NCBI GenBank assembly: GCA_037953745.1 | Contig: JBAKBP010007613.1 | Span: 1 to 64,000 of the forward strand | Direction of reading: 5' to 3' | DNA length: 64,000 bases | DNA from: Lithodes maja | Taxonomy: Eukaryota; Arthropoda; Malacostraca; Decapoda; Lithodidae | In this document: piece after piece, positions 30,931 through 42,762 of the stretch | Layout: every line of letters begins with the position of its first letter | Numbering within the stretch: position 1 is the first letter of the stretch | The notes under the pieces: generated by a model | The model's input: the letters and a program-made list of their open reading frames with translations, nothing else | Databases searched by the model: none | Told to the model about the DNA's origin: nothing | Position numbers and translations under genes: made by a program

Positions 30931-31674
30931 AATTTGTTACTTACCTGTACTTGTATTATTTTATTTATAATGTGTTGCTAATATTCATGTACAGTACTTA
31001 GTTCCATTTTATCAGAAATATATCACAGATTAAATGCAGACCAAACAACAGTTAATTCTAATAATTATTAACCCGGGAACTGCGGGAAGACTCTTAAGAG
31101 TTCCCCCGGCGGACTGCGGGAAGACTCTTAACCTGGGAGCTGCCGGGAGACTCTTAAGAGTTCCCCCGGCGGACTGCGGGAAGACTCTTGAGAGTAAGTA
31201 AAATAAAATATCAACTTTTGACATCGAAATTTTTTTTATTTTTTTATTTTTATTTTTTTATTTTTTTATTTTATTTTGGCCCCTGGGCCATGCAAAATCT
31301 CAGTCCTCTACCTCCCCTCCTTCCCCACTTTCCTCCTCTCCTTCAGTTATCACCTATTTTCCATATTATTCCCTTATTCTGAGGTATATTTTCGTGCTAA
31401 CATTAGCGAGTTGCAAGCAGGGTGTTGTCATCACTGATGGCAAGCGAGTGCAAGAGAGAGAGAGAGAGTATCGATCGACTGTGTCTCAGTGGCCTTGGGG
31501 GAAATTGGCGGGAAAGCAGTTTGCCTCACCCATACATTATACAACTCGCGGGCTATATCTCCGATTTTGACCATCCAAACGCTGTTTTCACTCGTTTTAT
31601 TGTTGTTTCAGGTTAATACCTTTATAATCAACCCATAATAGGCGCATATGGATAATTATTAATGCTATTAATGG

Positions 31675-33917
31675 TTAGGATACAAAAGAAGTGGGTGAGG
31701 AGAGCGGGAGGGAGGCGAGAGGAGGGTGGAATGGTGAGGAGGGTGGAGAGGTTGCAGGAGGAGGAAGTCAGGGAGGAGTACAGGAGAGCAGTGGAAAGAC
31801 GACTAGGTGGGTTCGACCTGGAAGTTATGGAGGAAGTGGAGGAGATGAGCAAGGTGTTTAAGGATGAGATCTGTGCAGCATGTGAGGAGGTGTGTGGAGT
31901 GAGGAGAAGAGGGAGGGGAGTGAAAGGTACAGCATGGTGGACAGAAGAGGTAAGAATAGCTGTGGAAGAAAAGAAGAAAGCATATAGAGAGTGGTTGGGT
32001 AGTAGAGGGAATGAAGATTCCGAGAGACAGAAACGAGCGAGGTACGTGGAGAGTAAGAGGGTGGTGAAGAGAGTAGTGAAGGAAAGTAAGAGAAGAGTAG
32101 ATGAGGAATTTGGAAGGAATCTGAGTGTAAAATGGAGGGAGAGTAAGAAACTGTTTTGGAAAGAAGTCAAGAAAGTTAGGGAAGGTAGCAAGGGAAACAG
32201 TAAGGGTGTGAAAGATAAGAATGGGAGAATGCTAGCCGAGAAGCAAGAGAGAGTCGAAAGATGGAGGGAGTACTTCAGTGAGTTGCTAAATGAAAGGAAT
32301 GAAGAGCCAGCAAACATAGCTGGATATGGTATGGGAGGGAGAAGAAGAGAAGTAGTGGAGGAGGAGGTGGGGATCAGGAGGTCAGAAGTGTGGGAAGCCA
32401 TGAAAAGAGTGAAGTTGGGGAAAGCACCAGGAACAGATGGAGTGTGTGGGGAAATGTTGAGGTATGGTGGTGAGATAGTGATAGAATGGGTATGGAAAAT
32501 GTGCAAACTAGCATGGGAGAAGGGGAGTGCACCCGATGACTGGAAGACTGGCATAATAGTCCCCCTATATAAGGGCAAAGGGGAAAGAGGAGTGTGTGGT
32601 AACCACCGAGGAATATGTCTTCTAAGCGTAGTAGGGAAGGTATACAGTAGGGTAGTGATTGAGAGAGTGAGAGTGAGAACGGAGAAATGGATAGGCGACG
32701 AGCAGGGAGGCTTTAGGAAGGGAAGAGGATGTGTAGATCAGATTTTTACCCTGAATTGTGTTGTGGAGAAGTATCTGGAGAAGAAACAAAAGGTGTATGT
32801 TGCCTTTATGGACTTGGAGAAGGCATATGACAGAGTGGATAGAGAAGGTTTGTGGAAAGTACTTAGAATATACGGAGTAGAGGGCAAGTTGCTGAAAGCA
32901 GTGAAGAGCATGTATGAGGGTGCAAAGGCGGCAGTACGTGTGGAGAATGAGCAGAGCGAGTTCTTTGACCTGAATGTTGGTTTGAAACAGGGGTGTGTGA
33001 TGTCCCCGTGGTTGTTTACTGTATATATGGATGGAGTTATGAAAGAAATACTATCAAGAGCAGTGGATGTTGGTGTATCGCTGAAAAGGGAGGGAATTGA
33101 GTGGAAGCTACCTATACTGCTGTTTGCGGATGATACAGTTCTGATGAGTGATAATGAATGGGAGTTGCAGGGTCTGGTAAATGAGTTTGGAACAGTGTGC
33201 GAAAAACGTAATTTGAAGGTAAATACGGGGAAGAGCAAGGTTATGGTCTTCGAAAGGGGTGAAGTCACAGAGTATGAGGTGAAGCTGAACGGTCAGGCTA
33301 TGGAGATCGTCAACTCTTTTAAGTATCTGGGCAGTGTGTTGAGTAAAGATGGGACTATGGATGAAGAGGTGCGGGAGAGGGTACAACAGGGGAAGAGCGT
33401 TGTAGGAACGCTAAAAGCAGTAACAAGAAATAGGGTGGTCAGTATGGAAGTGAAGAAGTCCTTGCATGACAGTGTGGTAATCCCGACACTGACTTACGGA
33501 AGCGAAGCATGGACGTTGGTTGAGAGACTCAGACCAAGAGTGAGAGCAGTGGAAATTAATTACTTAAGGAGTGCGTGCGGAATTACATGGAGGGATAGAC
33601 AGACTAATGAGGAAGTAAGAAGGAGGTGTGGTGTGGAGGTAGATGTGCTGGAAAGTGTGAAAAGGAACAACTTGAGATGGTTCGGCCATATGGAACGTAT
33701 GGAAAGCGAGAGAATGACTAAGAGGGTGTACGAGAGCGAGGTGGAGGGACAGAGGGGGAGAGGTAGACCGAATATGAGGTGGAAGGATGGAGTGAGGAAC
33801 TACATGAATGAAGGCGGTGCTGGTTGGGGGGAGGGGCGTCGACTGACTGGGGACAGAGGTGCATGGGGGCGGTTCGTTCATGGCCACCCCTTCGGGGATC
33901 ACGGCGTCAGGCAATAG
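31675..33917 (+). pseudogene. RTE-like reverse transcriptase, linker to C-terminus
   Basis: About 747 codons without a stop, but the endonuclease is missing through 5' truncation and there is no native start. It begins in the basic linker (TAWWTEEVRIAVEEKKKAY), followed by the full RT: LYKGKGERG, GGFRKGRGCVDQI, AFMDLEKAYDRV, GLKQGCVMSPW, FADDTVLMSD. The C-terminal RTE tail is LRWFGHMERMESERM and GRGRPNMRWKDG. Only a few residues differ from copy 1 (such as KSVVGT for KRVVGT). Confidence 0.85.
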
Positions 33918-33925
33918 ATAGATTG
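31675..33925 (+). mobile_element. RTE-like LINE D copy 2, 5'-truncated
   Basis: The target duplication ATTAATGG lies at 31667-31674 and, past the DIRS insertion, at 41836-41843. It ends CAATAGATAGAT, the family (TAGA)n tail, into which the DIRS element inserted. About 430 bp longer at the 5' end than copy 1 and nearly identical where they overlap. Confidence 0.9.
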
Positions 33926-34480
33926 GGAGGTTTGACGTACCTCCCAACCTACCAAATAGGAAAACCTACTATTTGGTAGTAGTCTTGGAAAATCCAACGT
34001 CAAGGCTATTAACCTAATTGCAATGACGACTTGTCTATTTTGATTGCTATGTCGTCATTCCAACCGCGGTTAAAAAGAAAACGTCTAGAGTCTACTCCTT
34101 ATCTTGCTCTAGGAGACGTTGTACATTAACCAAAACTACCACCGAAGGTGAAAAAAGCATAGAAGAGAAGAAAAAGGGGTTTACCTTAGTTACCACTTAA
34201 GGCCCATCCCGTGTTCCTTCATGTGCAGATCCCTGTCGAACGTGCGCATGAGCGACCCTCTCTTGTTATTACATCTCACGTCAGCAGAAGAACGCGGATG
34301 GGCAGGGGTCCGGCGTGAGGGAGGGTATTATGTACGTTGGATTTTCCAAGACTACTACCAAATAGTAGGTTTTCCTATTTGGTAGGTTGGGAGGTACGTC
34401 AAACCTCCCAATTTGTTAGTAGTCTTGGCAAATCCAACGTCAAGGCTGCATAACAAATAGGAGGAGGACATCCAAGCCCA
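33926..34480 (-). repeat. DIRS 3' inverted repeat plus internal complementary region
   Basis: 33992-34275 is the inverse of 41538-41815 (AACGTCAAGGCTATTAACCT...). In addition 33926-34004 and 34332-34412 are a perfect ~77-bp inverted pair (TGGGAGGTTTGACGTACCTC...AATCCAACGT). Immediately outside, 34412-34446 repeats the right-terminal sequence TTTGTTAGTAGTCTTGGCAA. This matches the complementary region that templates circle closure. Confidence 0.8.
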
Positions 34481-34611
34481 ACCTACCAAAAAAAACAATG
34501 CATAAAACAAAAGTATGAATGACAAAGACACAATTTAAACAAGAGAGTCTAATAAAAGAGTGAAAAACTGAGGAGTAGCTAAAAAGAACAGTTTTAACAC
34601 ATGCCCGTCAT

Positions 34612-36210
34612 TCATAGTAATGCAAAAACATAGACTTGTCTGAAACCAAAAAGATACTGTACCCAAAATCCCTTTTCTTCAAAAACCAACAAAAACACTG
34701 AACACAAGAACAAAACACAATTTTCAATGTGGCAAAAACACTTATGTACTGGAACAATACACAATCCCAAACTTGCAATCCAGTGTTGCAAACCCGTACA
34801 CCCCCCCCCCCCCCCTTTGTCATATAAAACAAAGGAAAAGAACGAGGGACAAGGGGGGAAGACCAGGGATCGTCGCCAGAGCACCAGGAAACACGACCCC
34901 CGAGAGCAATCACCAGCCGAGGGGGCCGAACACTGGACACGGAGAGGTAGGAGGAGATGAAGGAATTGATAGAAGACCCACAAAACCGCTGAGGCGAAGG
35001 CAGGGAAGAATCGACGTGGCAGGAACCGGAAGGAGGCAGCAAAGGATCTGACATCGCGCGCAGAACCCTTACAAACAGGGCGACGGGCACGAACGGTCCG
35101 ACTAACGCGGCGGCCCAACTGCACCAGCGAGAGCCTCCCACCTGTCCGAGGAGACACCCACACAGCAGGACCCGAAGGCGGCGCCACAGACGCAACAGAG
35201 GAGTGCAAGGCCGACACCGGGCACAACACATGGCGAGGATGCCCAAGCCGGAAAGCCAGGACGGCGAAAGGCCGGAAAGCGGGGGCCGCCCTCCCAAGTG
35301 TGGCAACAAAAGGAGGGGAGGAGGCGAACGAGACGCCATGCAAGGACGGGGAGAATCGCACGCAGACCCGGGGCCATGACAATGCCGCTAGGGCAGACAA
35401 CCGAACCCCAGTGGCCAGAGTGACAAGGAAGAGCGGACGCCCGAGCAACAGAACCGGCGTAGCGGCCCTCGTAGACGTGGGCGAAGCCAGAAGGACCAGA
35501 GCCCGCCCCAGATCCCACTGCGGAGGGACCTGGCGCGGAGGAGGTCGATCCCGGAAGGCAGCCGTCAGGAAGGAATCCAGCACCTGTGGCAGAACGACCA
35601 GCCCAGCGACGGACCCAAAGAGCCCCCGGACGGCAGACAAGTGGGTACGTATAGCGTCGACTCGAAAGGGACGTGTACGGAAGAGGTGAAACAAGGAGCG
35701 TAGGACGAGGGAAGGAGAGCCAACAGGCAGGCGAGCGGCCTGTAGCCACCTAGGAAAAGACCTCCAGCGGGACCCGGAAGGCCCCCAAGGAGAAGACGGC
35801 CAGGAACGCTGCAGGAAGTCAGTCAGGGCCCGGCCAGGGCCCGGCCCGGGACCGGGAGCCACCGTGCCACATGAACAAGCACGATGCGAAGGCCAACGAG
35901 GCCCGCAGGTCCCCAACCGAGCCCAAGCGGAAGCCGGAGACAGGTAGAGGGACCGGACTCGGGCACGACCGCGGCAACCGGGCGGACCAAGCCCGTGCCG
36001 GCCACAGAGGCGCGAGGAGCCCGACGCAGCTGTGGTACAGCCGCAGCCTCGCGAGGACTGGGCACAGCAACAGGGCGTCTGGGGGCGGAAAGACGTATAT
36101 CGACCGCCACCCGTACCAGGCCACCATGAAAGCGGCCGGACCCCCCCCGGAGCGCGAGGCCGGAGGGAGAGGTCCAAAGGCAACTGGCGCGGCACCCCCG
36201 ATGCGAACAA
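34612..36210 (-). pseudogene. DIRS tyrosine recombinase (integrase), degenerate
   Basis: A 532-residue open frame (no convincing ATG). Residues ~190-260 resemble the core-binding domain (VDAIRTHLSAVRGLFGSV). The catalytic domain shows box I with Arg in LVTLATGVRLSALAALSW. Box II reads ARDVRSFAASFRFL, where family members have HDVRS: the Arg is kept but the His is replaced by Arg. The expected C-terminal Tyr is not recognisable after LWVFYQFLHLLL. The ORF then runs through a C-tract region. The function would be integration of the circular cDNA; this copy is likely inactive. Confidence 0.7.
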
Positions 36211-36274
36211 GGCGACCTCCGGAACACCTCAGGAAGCCGCGAGGTCGGCGAACACAGTCCGTTGCAACGCCCAT

Positions 36275-37759
36275 TCAACAAGAACGCCCTGCCCCCACGA
36301 CAGGGCGGCCACTCACAGGGCGGCAGGCCCGGGCAGGGAGGAGGCATGCAAGGAGAAGGGGTGCCGGGCCGCGAGGAAGAACAACTCCACCGAGACCCTC
36401 AATAGAGTCAACGACCTGGAGGAACCCCCGCAGAAGGAAAACAGGGGACAGCCTGTCTGAGTGTCTAACCCGAAGGCCACCGACTGACCCCGAAGGGCCA
36501 GCGCGTGGTCCCGCAGGAAGAACAGAGGAACCAACAGTCCGAGGGCATAGACGGGTAAGTGGAGGGAGACCCACCCATCTGCCAGGAAGTGGACGTCCCA
36601 GGTTCGATCGGGAACCCCACCCAACCTCGCTCGACGGATCTGTGGCTACCCAGACCGTCGGCGGGGGGGCGGACCAGGGCACAGCCGCAGAGAGCGAGCC
36701 CGGAGCAACCCAGAGACCGAAGCGTCAGCGAACGGGACGCAGGAGCGGCAGGAGCCGAACCAGAGGGGCAACGGAAACACCACGGGGCCCATGAGGAGGA
36801 GGCGGAGTAGCCAGAGGCCCCCTAAGGAAAGGGGCAGAGCGGCCCAAAGCAGCGAACCCACGAACGAGTCCCAGAGCCACCCCAGGAGGGAGACCGAGTG
36901 CAACACGGCGAAGACCTTCCACCGAAGGTGCACCGCGGGCGGCAGATCCCGGGTCACCGAAGCGCCGGACAAAACCCCTGCGAGACCGACCCATGGCACG
37001 ACACGCGACGGGGTCAAGCGTGAATCGGGAACACCAAAAGGGGAACCCTAACCGTGCGACGGTGCGAACGACTGTGAGGGCGCCGCCAACGCACAGGCCG
37101 AGGGCTTCGGAAACCACCAACCAGTCGGCCAAGGAAAACAGGAGCTGGAGCCCGCTCCTGAGGAGAGGACCCAGAGCCAGCCCCACATGTGCGGAGAAGA
37201 TCCGCGGCGCGATGTGGAGACCGAAGGGAAGGCCGGCGAACAGGAACACACGATCGGAAGGCCGAACGGCCAAGAATCGCTGGAAGAGAGGACGGAGAGG
37301 AACGAGCCAAGACGCATCCTGGAGGGCCAGCGACACAACCCACGACAGAGGGCACAGGGCCAGGCGTACCAGGGGTACCGGCAGCATCCGAAACCGTGTG
37401 TGCACGACGCGCCCGTTGAGGGCCGACAGAACCACCAACGGCCGCATCGCAACGCAGTTCGTCGACGGGACCAGAAAGACACGGGAGAGGAAAACCGGGC
37501 GACCGGCGATCAACTCCCTCGACGCCACCCAGCTCGGGCATGGAAGTGAGCTCGTGGGCCACCTCCGAAGAGATGGACCGGCGCCGGTGACAAGAGCGGA
37601 AAGGGGGTCGAGACGTCCACCACCAGGGGAGACCCCACCGCGCAACCCGCCGCCCCCAACGGCCCTCGCGGCAACCGAGGGGCGCAAGGGCAAAAACAAC
37701 CCGAGGGAGCACCCGAGAGGAGGGGAGCGACCCGGTCGGCCAGGCGAGAAGGAGAACAA
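36275..37759 (-). pseudogene. DIRS reverse transcriptase - RNase H, stop-interrupted
   Basis: The frame 36725-37759 carries RT: LVVLSALNGRVVHTRFRM, SLALQDASWLVPLRPLFQ, FAGLPFGLHIAPRIFS, then LLFSLADWLVV, where the family has L-D-D-W; the first catalytic Asp is Ala. After an in-frame stop at 36725 the same frame resumes (36275-36682) with an RNase H-like segment (VATDPSSEVGWGS, GRWVGLP, HSD). Order RT-RH before recombinase is as expected for DIRS. The frame continues upstream in gag-like ORFs separated by stops. Confidence 0.7.
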
Positions 37760-37777
37760 GGAGGCCGACCCAGAGAA

Positions 37778-39631
37778 CTACACATTGCGTCGACGCGGAG
37801 GTACCCTCGGTACGGGCCGTGCGGGCATGAGAGCCACGTCGACCTCTACCCCCCCCCCCCCAACCCCAGGCCGGCGCGGGGCAGACCACGTCGAAGGGCG
37901 GCCGGAAGGGGAAGACCGGCCAGCCCCGACACAGCGGGGATGAAAGGGGCAAGAACAGAAGGGCGAGGCGGAATCGACGCACTGGCCTGCAACGTCCCAG
38001 TCCTGCGGCCGCGCAAGGCGGCAGCACTCGTAGCAGCACCCCGAAGAGGACCGGCAGAAGGACGGGACTGAGAAGACCCCGCGTGCGACACAGCACGACG
38101 GGGCGTGACGGAAGCAGGGACCGCAACGACACAGCGCGTCGTCGCGTGACGGAAGCAGGGGCCGCCGACAGAGAAGCGAGCATACCCAAGCAACCAGCTG
38201 AAACAACCCTGACGTATATAGCGCAGAGTACAACAAACCCTGACGAATATCCAAGGGGGCCGGCCGGCAGAACGAGGACCGCACTGTCGGGCGGCGCCGA
38301 GTTGCCGCGCACAAAACCGCCTGCAGCTCGGGAACCAAAGACACCGCGAGCCGAAGGTGGACCCGCAGAACGCGGTCCAAACCCTCGCGAAGAGCGCCCG
38401 GCGCAGACGCCCCGAAAAGCCGCAGGCGGGGACAGACGGCTGGAGGGAACCGAAAGACAAGACAAGAAGTCCGTCACCCTCTGTCGCAAGGGAAAAACCG
38501 TGGCGACAGAGGCCCGATCCGGGTGAGAGAAGAACGGTAGCAAGAGAACAAAGTTCAAGAATGGGCGCGCCCATCCGGGACCAGAACGCGCCGGCCAACC
38601 TGCCGACAGACACAAGAGGAGGCAAAAGCAGGGACGAACCCAGTCCAACGTCAAGGCTAGTAACCTAAGGGAGGGACCGAAGGAGAGCCGTCGACGGAAC
38701 GGTGTGAAGGCGAAGGCCACAGCAAACCAGGCCTCCAAGGGGAGAGGGCGACCGAGCACGACGGCGAAGCCAGGCGGACCGGCGTCGCACAAACCCGCCC
38801 CACAGGAGGACAGACCCGGCAACACAGCCAGGGACTGAACAGCCGGAAGGAGGTCAGTGCGGCTGAAGTCTGACCAGAGCGTAGGCCCGCAGAAGGGAGC
38901 GGGACCGGAGCAGGGGTAGGAAGGGCGAGGCGCTGAGGGTGAGGCACCGCCAAGAAGCGCGAGAAGAAGGAGGCGTCCAACGACGCCAAGCACCCGTCGA
39001 AGCGTGACACAACCCAGCCCTGCAAAGCCAACAATCGAACCGAGAGAGGCGACCCCCCCCCACCCCACCCAGAAGGGTCGGCCCGCAGGGAAAAGCGTGA
39101 GCGGGAGCGAGACCCACGACACGAACCAGCAGCGTCGCGGCCCAAGGAAGGCGAGCGACGACGGCCGTGTCGCCGTAGAGGGACCCGTCCCCGAACACGA
39201 ACGGCCGAGGGGGAAACAGCACCATCCCCCTCTTTCAGCGACACGACAGCTCCCGAGAAAAGGGGACCCCGAAACCTCACCGAGGCAAGAGGAGGGGTAC
39301 CCCCCAGGCGAGACGGGAAGTGAAGGGCAGGAAGAGAAGAAGGAGGAGGAGCAGGACGACGGGAGGGGGAAGGCTGGCCGGGTGAAAGGAGGCCAGAAGG
39401 AGCCGCGGGGGGAAACAGAGCAAGGACCCCCGGGGCTGAGAGAACAGGGCGGCCCGACACCGAGGAGGAGGAGGGAGGGACCCCCACCGTGGGACGAGAC
39501 CGTGAAGGAAGAAGAGGCACTGAAGCAGGTGAAGTAGGAGAAGCAACGACACCCAGGCGGACCCTCCTGGACATTGTAGGAGGGAGCAGAGGGCCAGCGA
39601 CAGCACGAACAACCGCGCGCGGAGAGGACAA
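37778..39631 (-). pseudogene. DIRS gag-like region, Ser/Pro/Arg-rich
   Basis: Two open stretches (38657-39631 and 37778-38380) lie in the same frame as the RT, so one long gag-pol frame has been broken by stops near 38657 and 37776. The first is rich in Ser, Pro and Arg (SRRPAPPPSSLPAL). No zinc knuckle is seen. The function is inferred from position only. Confidence 0.5.
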
Positions 39632-39861
39632 CGTAAGAGGAAGTCGTCTGGGCTAGGAAAGCGGGCGGAAGGGAGGAGAGCCCCTACCCGTAGAGGCCAG
39701 GGGAGGGCGCATAGGAGCAGAGCCGCCAACCCCGGCCTCAGGGCGAGAACCAAGACGAGGGCGACGGGCGACGTCAAGGTGATCAGGAGGACGACGAGGG
39801 GCAGTAGCGAGGCGAGCGAGAGCGTGGAGGCGTAGGGTGACCAGTAGCGTAGGTGAACCAT

Positions 39862-41537
39862 ATGATACCCAGCTCGCCTTGTACCATGTGTGCCAACCCC
39901 AGATGGGACGGCACAACGTCGTCCACGAATTCCAGGTACCTATTTACAGCTAGGTGAACTGAGGCTAACACATGAATAGGGAGGTAGGCCGTAGAGGACA
40001 CAAAGAGCGAGTGGCGCAAGCAGGACATGTGGCTCACCAAGCACGGGGAGCGACAACCAAGGCGAAAGCAAAGCAGCCGACCAGCACGAGAAGAACACAC
40101 ACCAGAATCAGCACGTCGAAGGTGTAAGTGGAGAGAATGTCCAAGAAGAACCAGGGAAGGAGCATGGGGAAACAGGAACACACATGCAAACAGGTATCTG
40201 TACTCACCCTAAACCGGGAGCACAGAGGTAGGTGAGGAGGGCGGCCGAGGCGGAAGAGCACCAGCAGAACCTGCAAAGATGGAGAAAGTGTTAACCACCA
40301 CTCAACATCTTACATGCAGGGCCTATAACACCAGGAAAGTGCATACACCAATATAGTATCAGGCAACAATATGACACAAAAAAGGGTCAACAGTGAAAGC
40401 CAACTATAACCGCAAAATTGCGGGCCAATGGAGGTAGATCCGTACCGACACAAACCTCCCACATCGCCACGCGACCCCCCAGCGATCTCCGCAAATTTGC
40501 GGGGAGCCGAAACGACCCAGAGGGCCGAATCGAGCACTCCGCAAATTTGCGGGAACGGCCAAGAGGGCCCGGTGCCGAACAAGCGAGAGGGGCGTCTAGG
40601 AAAACCAAAAAAGGCCGGCAAACAAGCGTCAACTCCTTATGAACTCCAAGCGACGATGACCGTGACCATCTAGCTGAGCAGTGTCTTCCTTGATAATATC
40701 CTGACTCGACCGGTCAAGGGAGAGGCAAGGAAGGCACACCAGGGGAGAGGAGGCACATCCCCTGGGAACCACCCAACCCACGGAGATAGAGCAAAGCCCA
40801 TGAGGAGAAGTGGCAGGTTGGGTGGGTTGGCACAACAGGGGCCCCCGTGGGGTACCCCAGGATTGGGCAAAAGTTATGAAAGGATGGAGGTGAAAACAGG
40901 AAGGGAACACAAAAAACCAGTAATGAAACTGGTGAGAAAAAGGGTGGCCTAGCCGCGAGTAGAGAATGTGTCAGGGGCGAAAAACCCTGTGGAGTGAGGG
41001 AGAGGCCCCCGTGGGGTACCTCTGGGTATCACGAACCACTAAGCGCCCAGGCCCTTGAGACACAGTGAAGGCTCGAAAGGGGGGACTCGGGAATAACGCT
41101 TGTTATGCGGCTGACACAAACACTACAAACAGCACCGCCACCACGAAATCTCAGATTGTGAACCAACTGTACACCTAGGCTATGAAAAAATGAGAACTCA
41201 TAAGGGCATAGCAAGTCCTGAATGATAAACAAGCTAGGCTAATTGAAGCTAAAAGCTAAACTATGCCCAGACTAACAGGAAAAAAGAATATGAAAAGAGA
41301 AAGAATGAAAACATATAGACGGGGAACGCCAAGCGCCCCCGTACCTTCGGTAGCTATTTCCACACGCGTCTCCATTAAACACACTGAGGAGCCCATTTAG
41401 GTGTGTCCTAGATCACGTAACATCTGTCTAGCAAAAAGAAGGCCAGAAAAGCCGAAACGAACCTAAAACAGGGTGAATTGAAGGAGCACAACAAAAGCGG
41501 ACTCAATCAATGGAGGCGCGTGAAAAAATGATAACAA
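39862..41537 (-). other. DIRS 5' leader, no confident gene
   Basis: A mixed-composition leader between the 5' inverted repeat and the gag-like frames. Several 60-130 codon frames exist on both strands but none shows a recognisable domain. It holds three copies of a 14-bp palindrome (40410-40552). Confidence 0.5.
40410..40552. promoter_or_regulatory. Three copies of palindrome CCGCAAATTTGCGG
   Basis: Exact copies at 40489-40502 and 40539-40552, and one variant CCGCAAAATTGCGG at 40410-40423. Perfect dyads of this length in a DIRS leader look like a protein-binding site, possibly a promoter element; function unknown. Confidence 0.5.
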
Positions 41538-41829
41538 GAGAGGGTCGCTCATGCGCACGTTCGACAGGGATCTGCACATGACGGAACACGGGATGGGCCT
41601 TAAGCGGTAACTAAGGTAAACCCCTTTTTCTTCTCTTCTATGCTTTTTTCACCTTCGGTGGTAGTTTTGGTTAATGTACAACGTCTCCTAGAGCAAGATA
41701 AGGAGTAGACTCTAGACGTTTTCTTTTTAACCGCGGTTGGAATGACGACATAGCAGTCAAAATAGACAAGTCGTCATTGCAATTAGGTTAATAGCCTTGA
41801 CGTTGGATTTGCCAAGACTACTAACAAAT
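41538..41829 (-). repeat. DIRS 5' inverted terminal repeat
   Basis: The reverse complement of 33992-34275, from CTATTTGTTAGTAGTCTTGG (41829 inward) to TAACAAGAGAGGGTCGCTC. The outer ~30 bp differ between the two ends, as expected when the internal complementary region carries the end sequences. Confidence 0.85.
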
Positions 41830-41930
41830 AGATAGATTAATGGTACAATGAATATTTTAGTGACGGAAACACCTCAAATACGTCAGCACAGGGGGACGTT
41901 TTCAATTACCCCCATGCGCACTTGTTAGGT

Positions 41931-42460
41931 TTAAGAGTCAGGGGGAAAAAAATCAATTTAAAACACAGATTTTTTTTTTTTTTTGCCCCTGGGCCATGCA
42001 AAATATCACTCCTCTACCTCCCCTCCTTCCCCACTTTCCTCCCCTCCTTCAGTTATCACCTATTTTCCCTGTTATAACCTTATTCTGTGGTATATTTTCG
42101 TGCTAACATTAGCGAGTTGCAAGCAGGGCATTGTCATCACTGTTAGCAAGCGAGTGCAAGAGAGTATCGATCGACAGTGTCTCTCCAGACTTGGGGAAAA
42201 GTGGCGGGAAAGGAGGTTGCCTCAGCCATACATTATGTAACTCCCGGCCTGTATCGCCGATTTTGACCATCCAAACGCTGTTTTCACTTGTTTTATTGTT
42301 GTAACAGGTTAATACCTTTATAATCAACCTATAATAGGCGCATATGGAGAAGTATTAATGCTATTTATGGTAAAATAGATATTTTAGTGATGGAAACAGA
42401 TCAAATACATCCGCACAGGCAGAGGTGTCTCATACCCCCCATGCACACTTCAGAGGTTAA
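41931..42460. mobile_element. TTAA MITE family E, copy 2 (5'-truncated)
   Basis: Collinear with 43771-44397 from the poly-T/GCCCCTGGGCCATGC region to the right end CACACTTCAGAGG and TTAA (42457-42460). The left terminus is shortened and abuts the right TTAA of copy 1, so two E elements sit side by side. Confidence 0.7.
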
Positions 42461-42529
42461 GGGTGATAGACAAGAAACAAGGATAATATGCAAACAAACA
42501 AGCATGTGAACTGTGAAGCAATGACCTCC

Positions 42530-42762
42530 TTAACCCTCTCCGACATATGACGCGATTTTGAGCCTATTAGGGATCCTTTAAAACCTTTGTTACCATCAGG
42601 GGTATTTAGAAACCTTTAGTTTAGTTACTTCAACCTCTGCAGTTGTCTTTGAGTTAGCTGTGGGCAGAAAACTAATTTTGGAGAGGTAATTATAAGAGAG
42701 AGAATTCTATTTCTTCTTGCTAATCTGGCAACCTCTGCGTCATATGAGTCTGAAGGGGTTAA
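42530..42762. mobile_element. Small TTAA MITE, fourth family
   Basis: A 233-bp element with TTAA at 42530-42533 and 42759-42762. Inverted ends are CCCTCTCCGACATATGACGC and CCCCTTCAGACTCATATGAC. Non-coding. It lies 107 bp upstream of host exon 2. Confidence 0.8.

Larger units (their letters stand above)
33926..41829 (-). mobile_element. DIRS-like tyrosine-recombinase retrotransposon, degenerate
   Basis: A 7.9-kb element with ORFs on the minus strand, much more GC-rich than its surroundings. Element order: 5' inverted terminal repeat (41829-41538), AT-moderate leader, GC-rich gag-like region, RT, RNase H, tyrosine recombinase (to 34612), internal complementary region (~34412-34260), 3' inverted repeat (to 33926). 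Lack of a target duplication and the split inverted-repeat design are diagnostic of DIRS elements, which replicate through a circle and integrate by recombinase. Several stops and lost catalytic residues show this copy is dead. Confidence 0.8.
31068..41934. mobile_element. TTAA-flanked MITE family E, copy 1, split by RTE LINE and DIRS
   Basis: The left part is 31068-31674 and the right part 41836-41934. TTAA lies at 31068-31071 and 41931-41934. It is collinear with the uninterrupted copy at 43771-44397. The left 130 bp holds a tandem duplication of a ~62-bp unit (GACTCTTAAGAGTTCCCCC...). Interior microsatellites: T-rich near 31230-31275 and (GA)n at 31454-31470. Non-coding. Confidence 0.75.

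Noticed and set aside
31628..32578. A 316-codon minus-strand frame
   Set aside because: Antisense of the purine-rich RTE coding strand; Ser/Leu/Pro-rich with no domain.
35871..36794. A 307-codon plus-strand frame opposite the DIRS recombinase/RNase H
   Set aside because: Antisense shadow of the GC-rich DIRS coding strand; low-complexity Arg/Pro/Gly/Thr without motifs.
37014..39122. A 702-codon minus-strand frame in the GC-rich block
   Set aside because: It lies out of frame with the RT motifs and gag-like frames. Its composition (Arg, Pro, Gly, Leu) follows from ~65% GC with few chance stops, and no domain is visible.
40629..40910. Short minus-strand frames in the DIRS leader as a separate gene
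   Set aside because: Under 100 codons, no motif, no shared codon pattern with the other DIRS frames.
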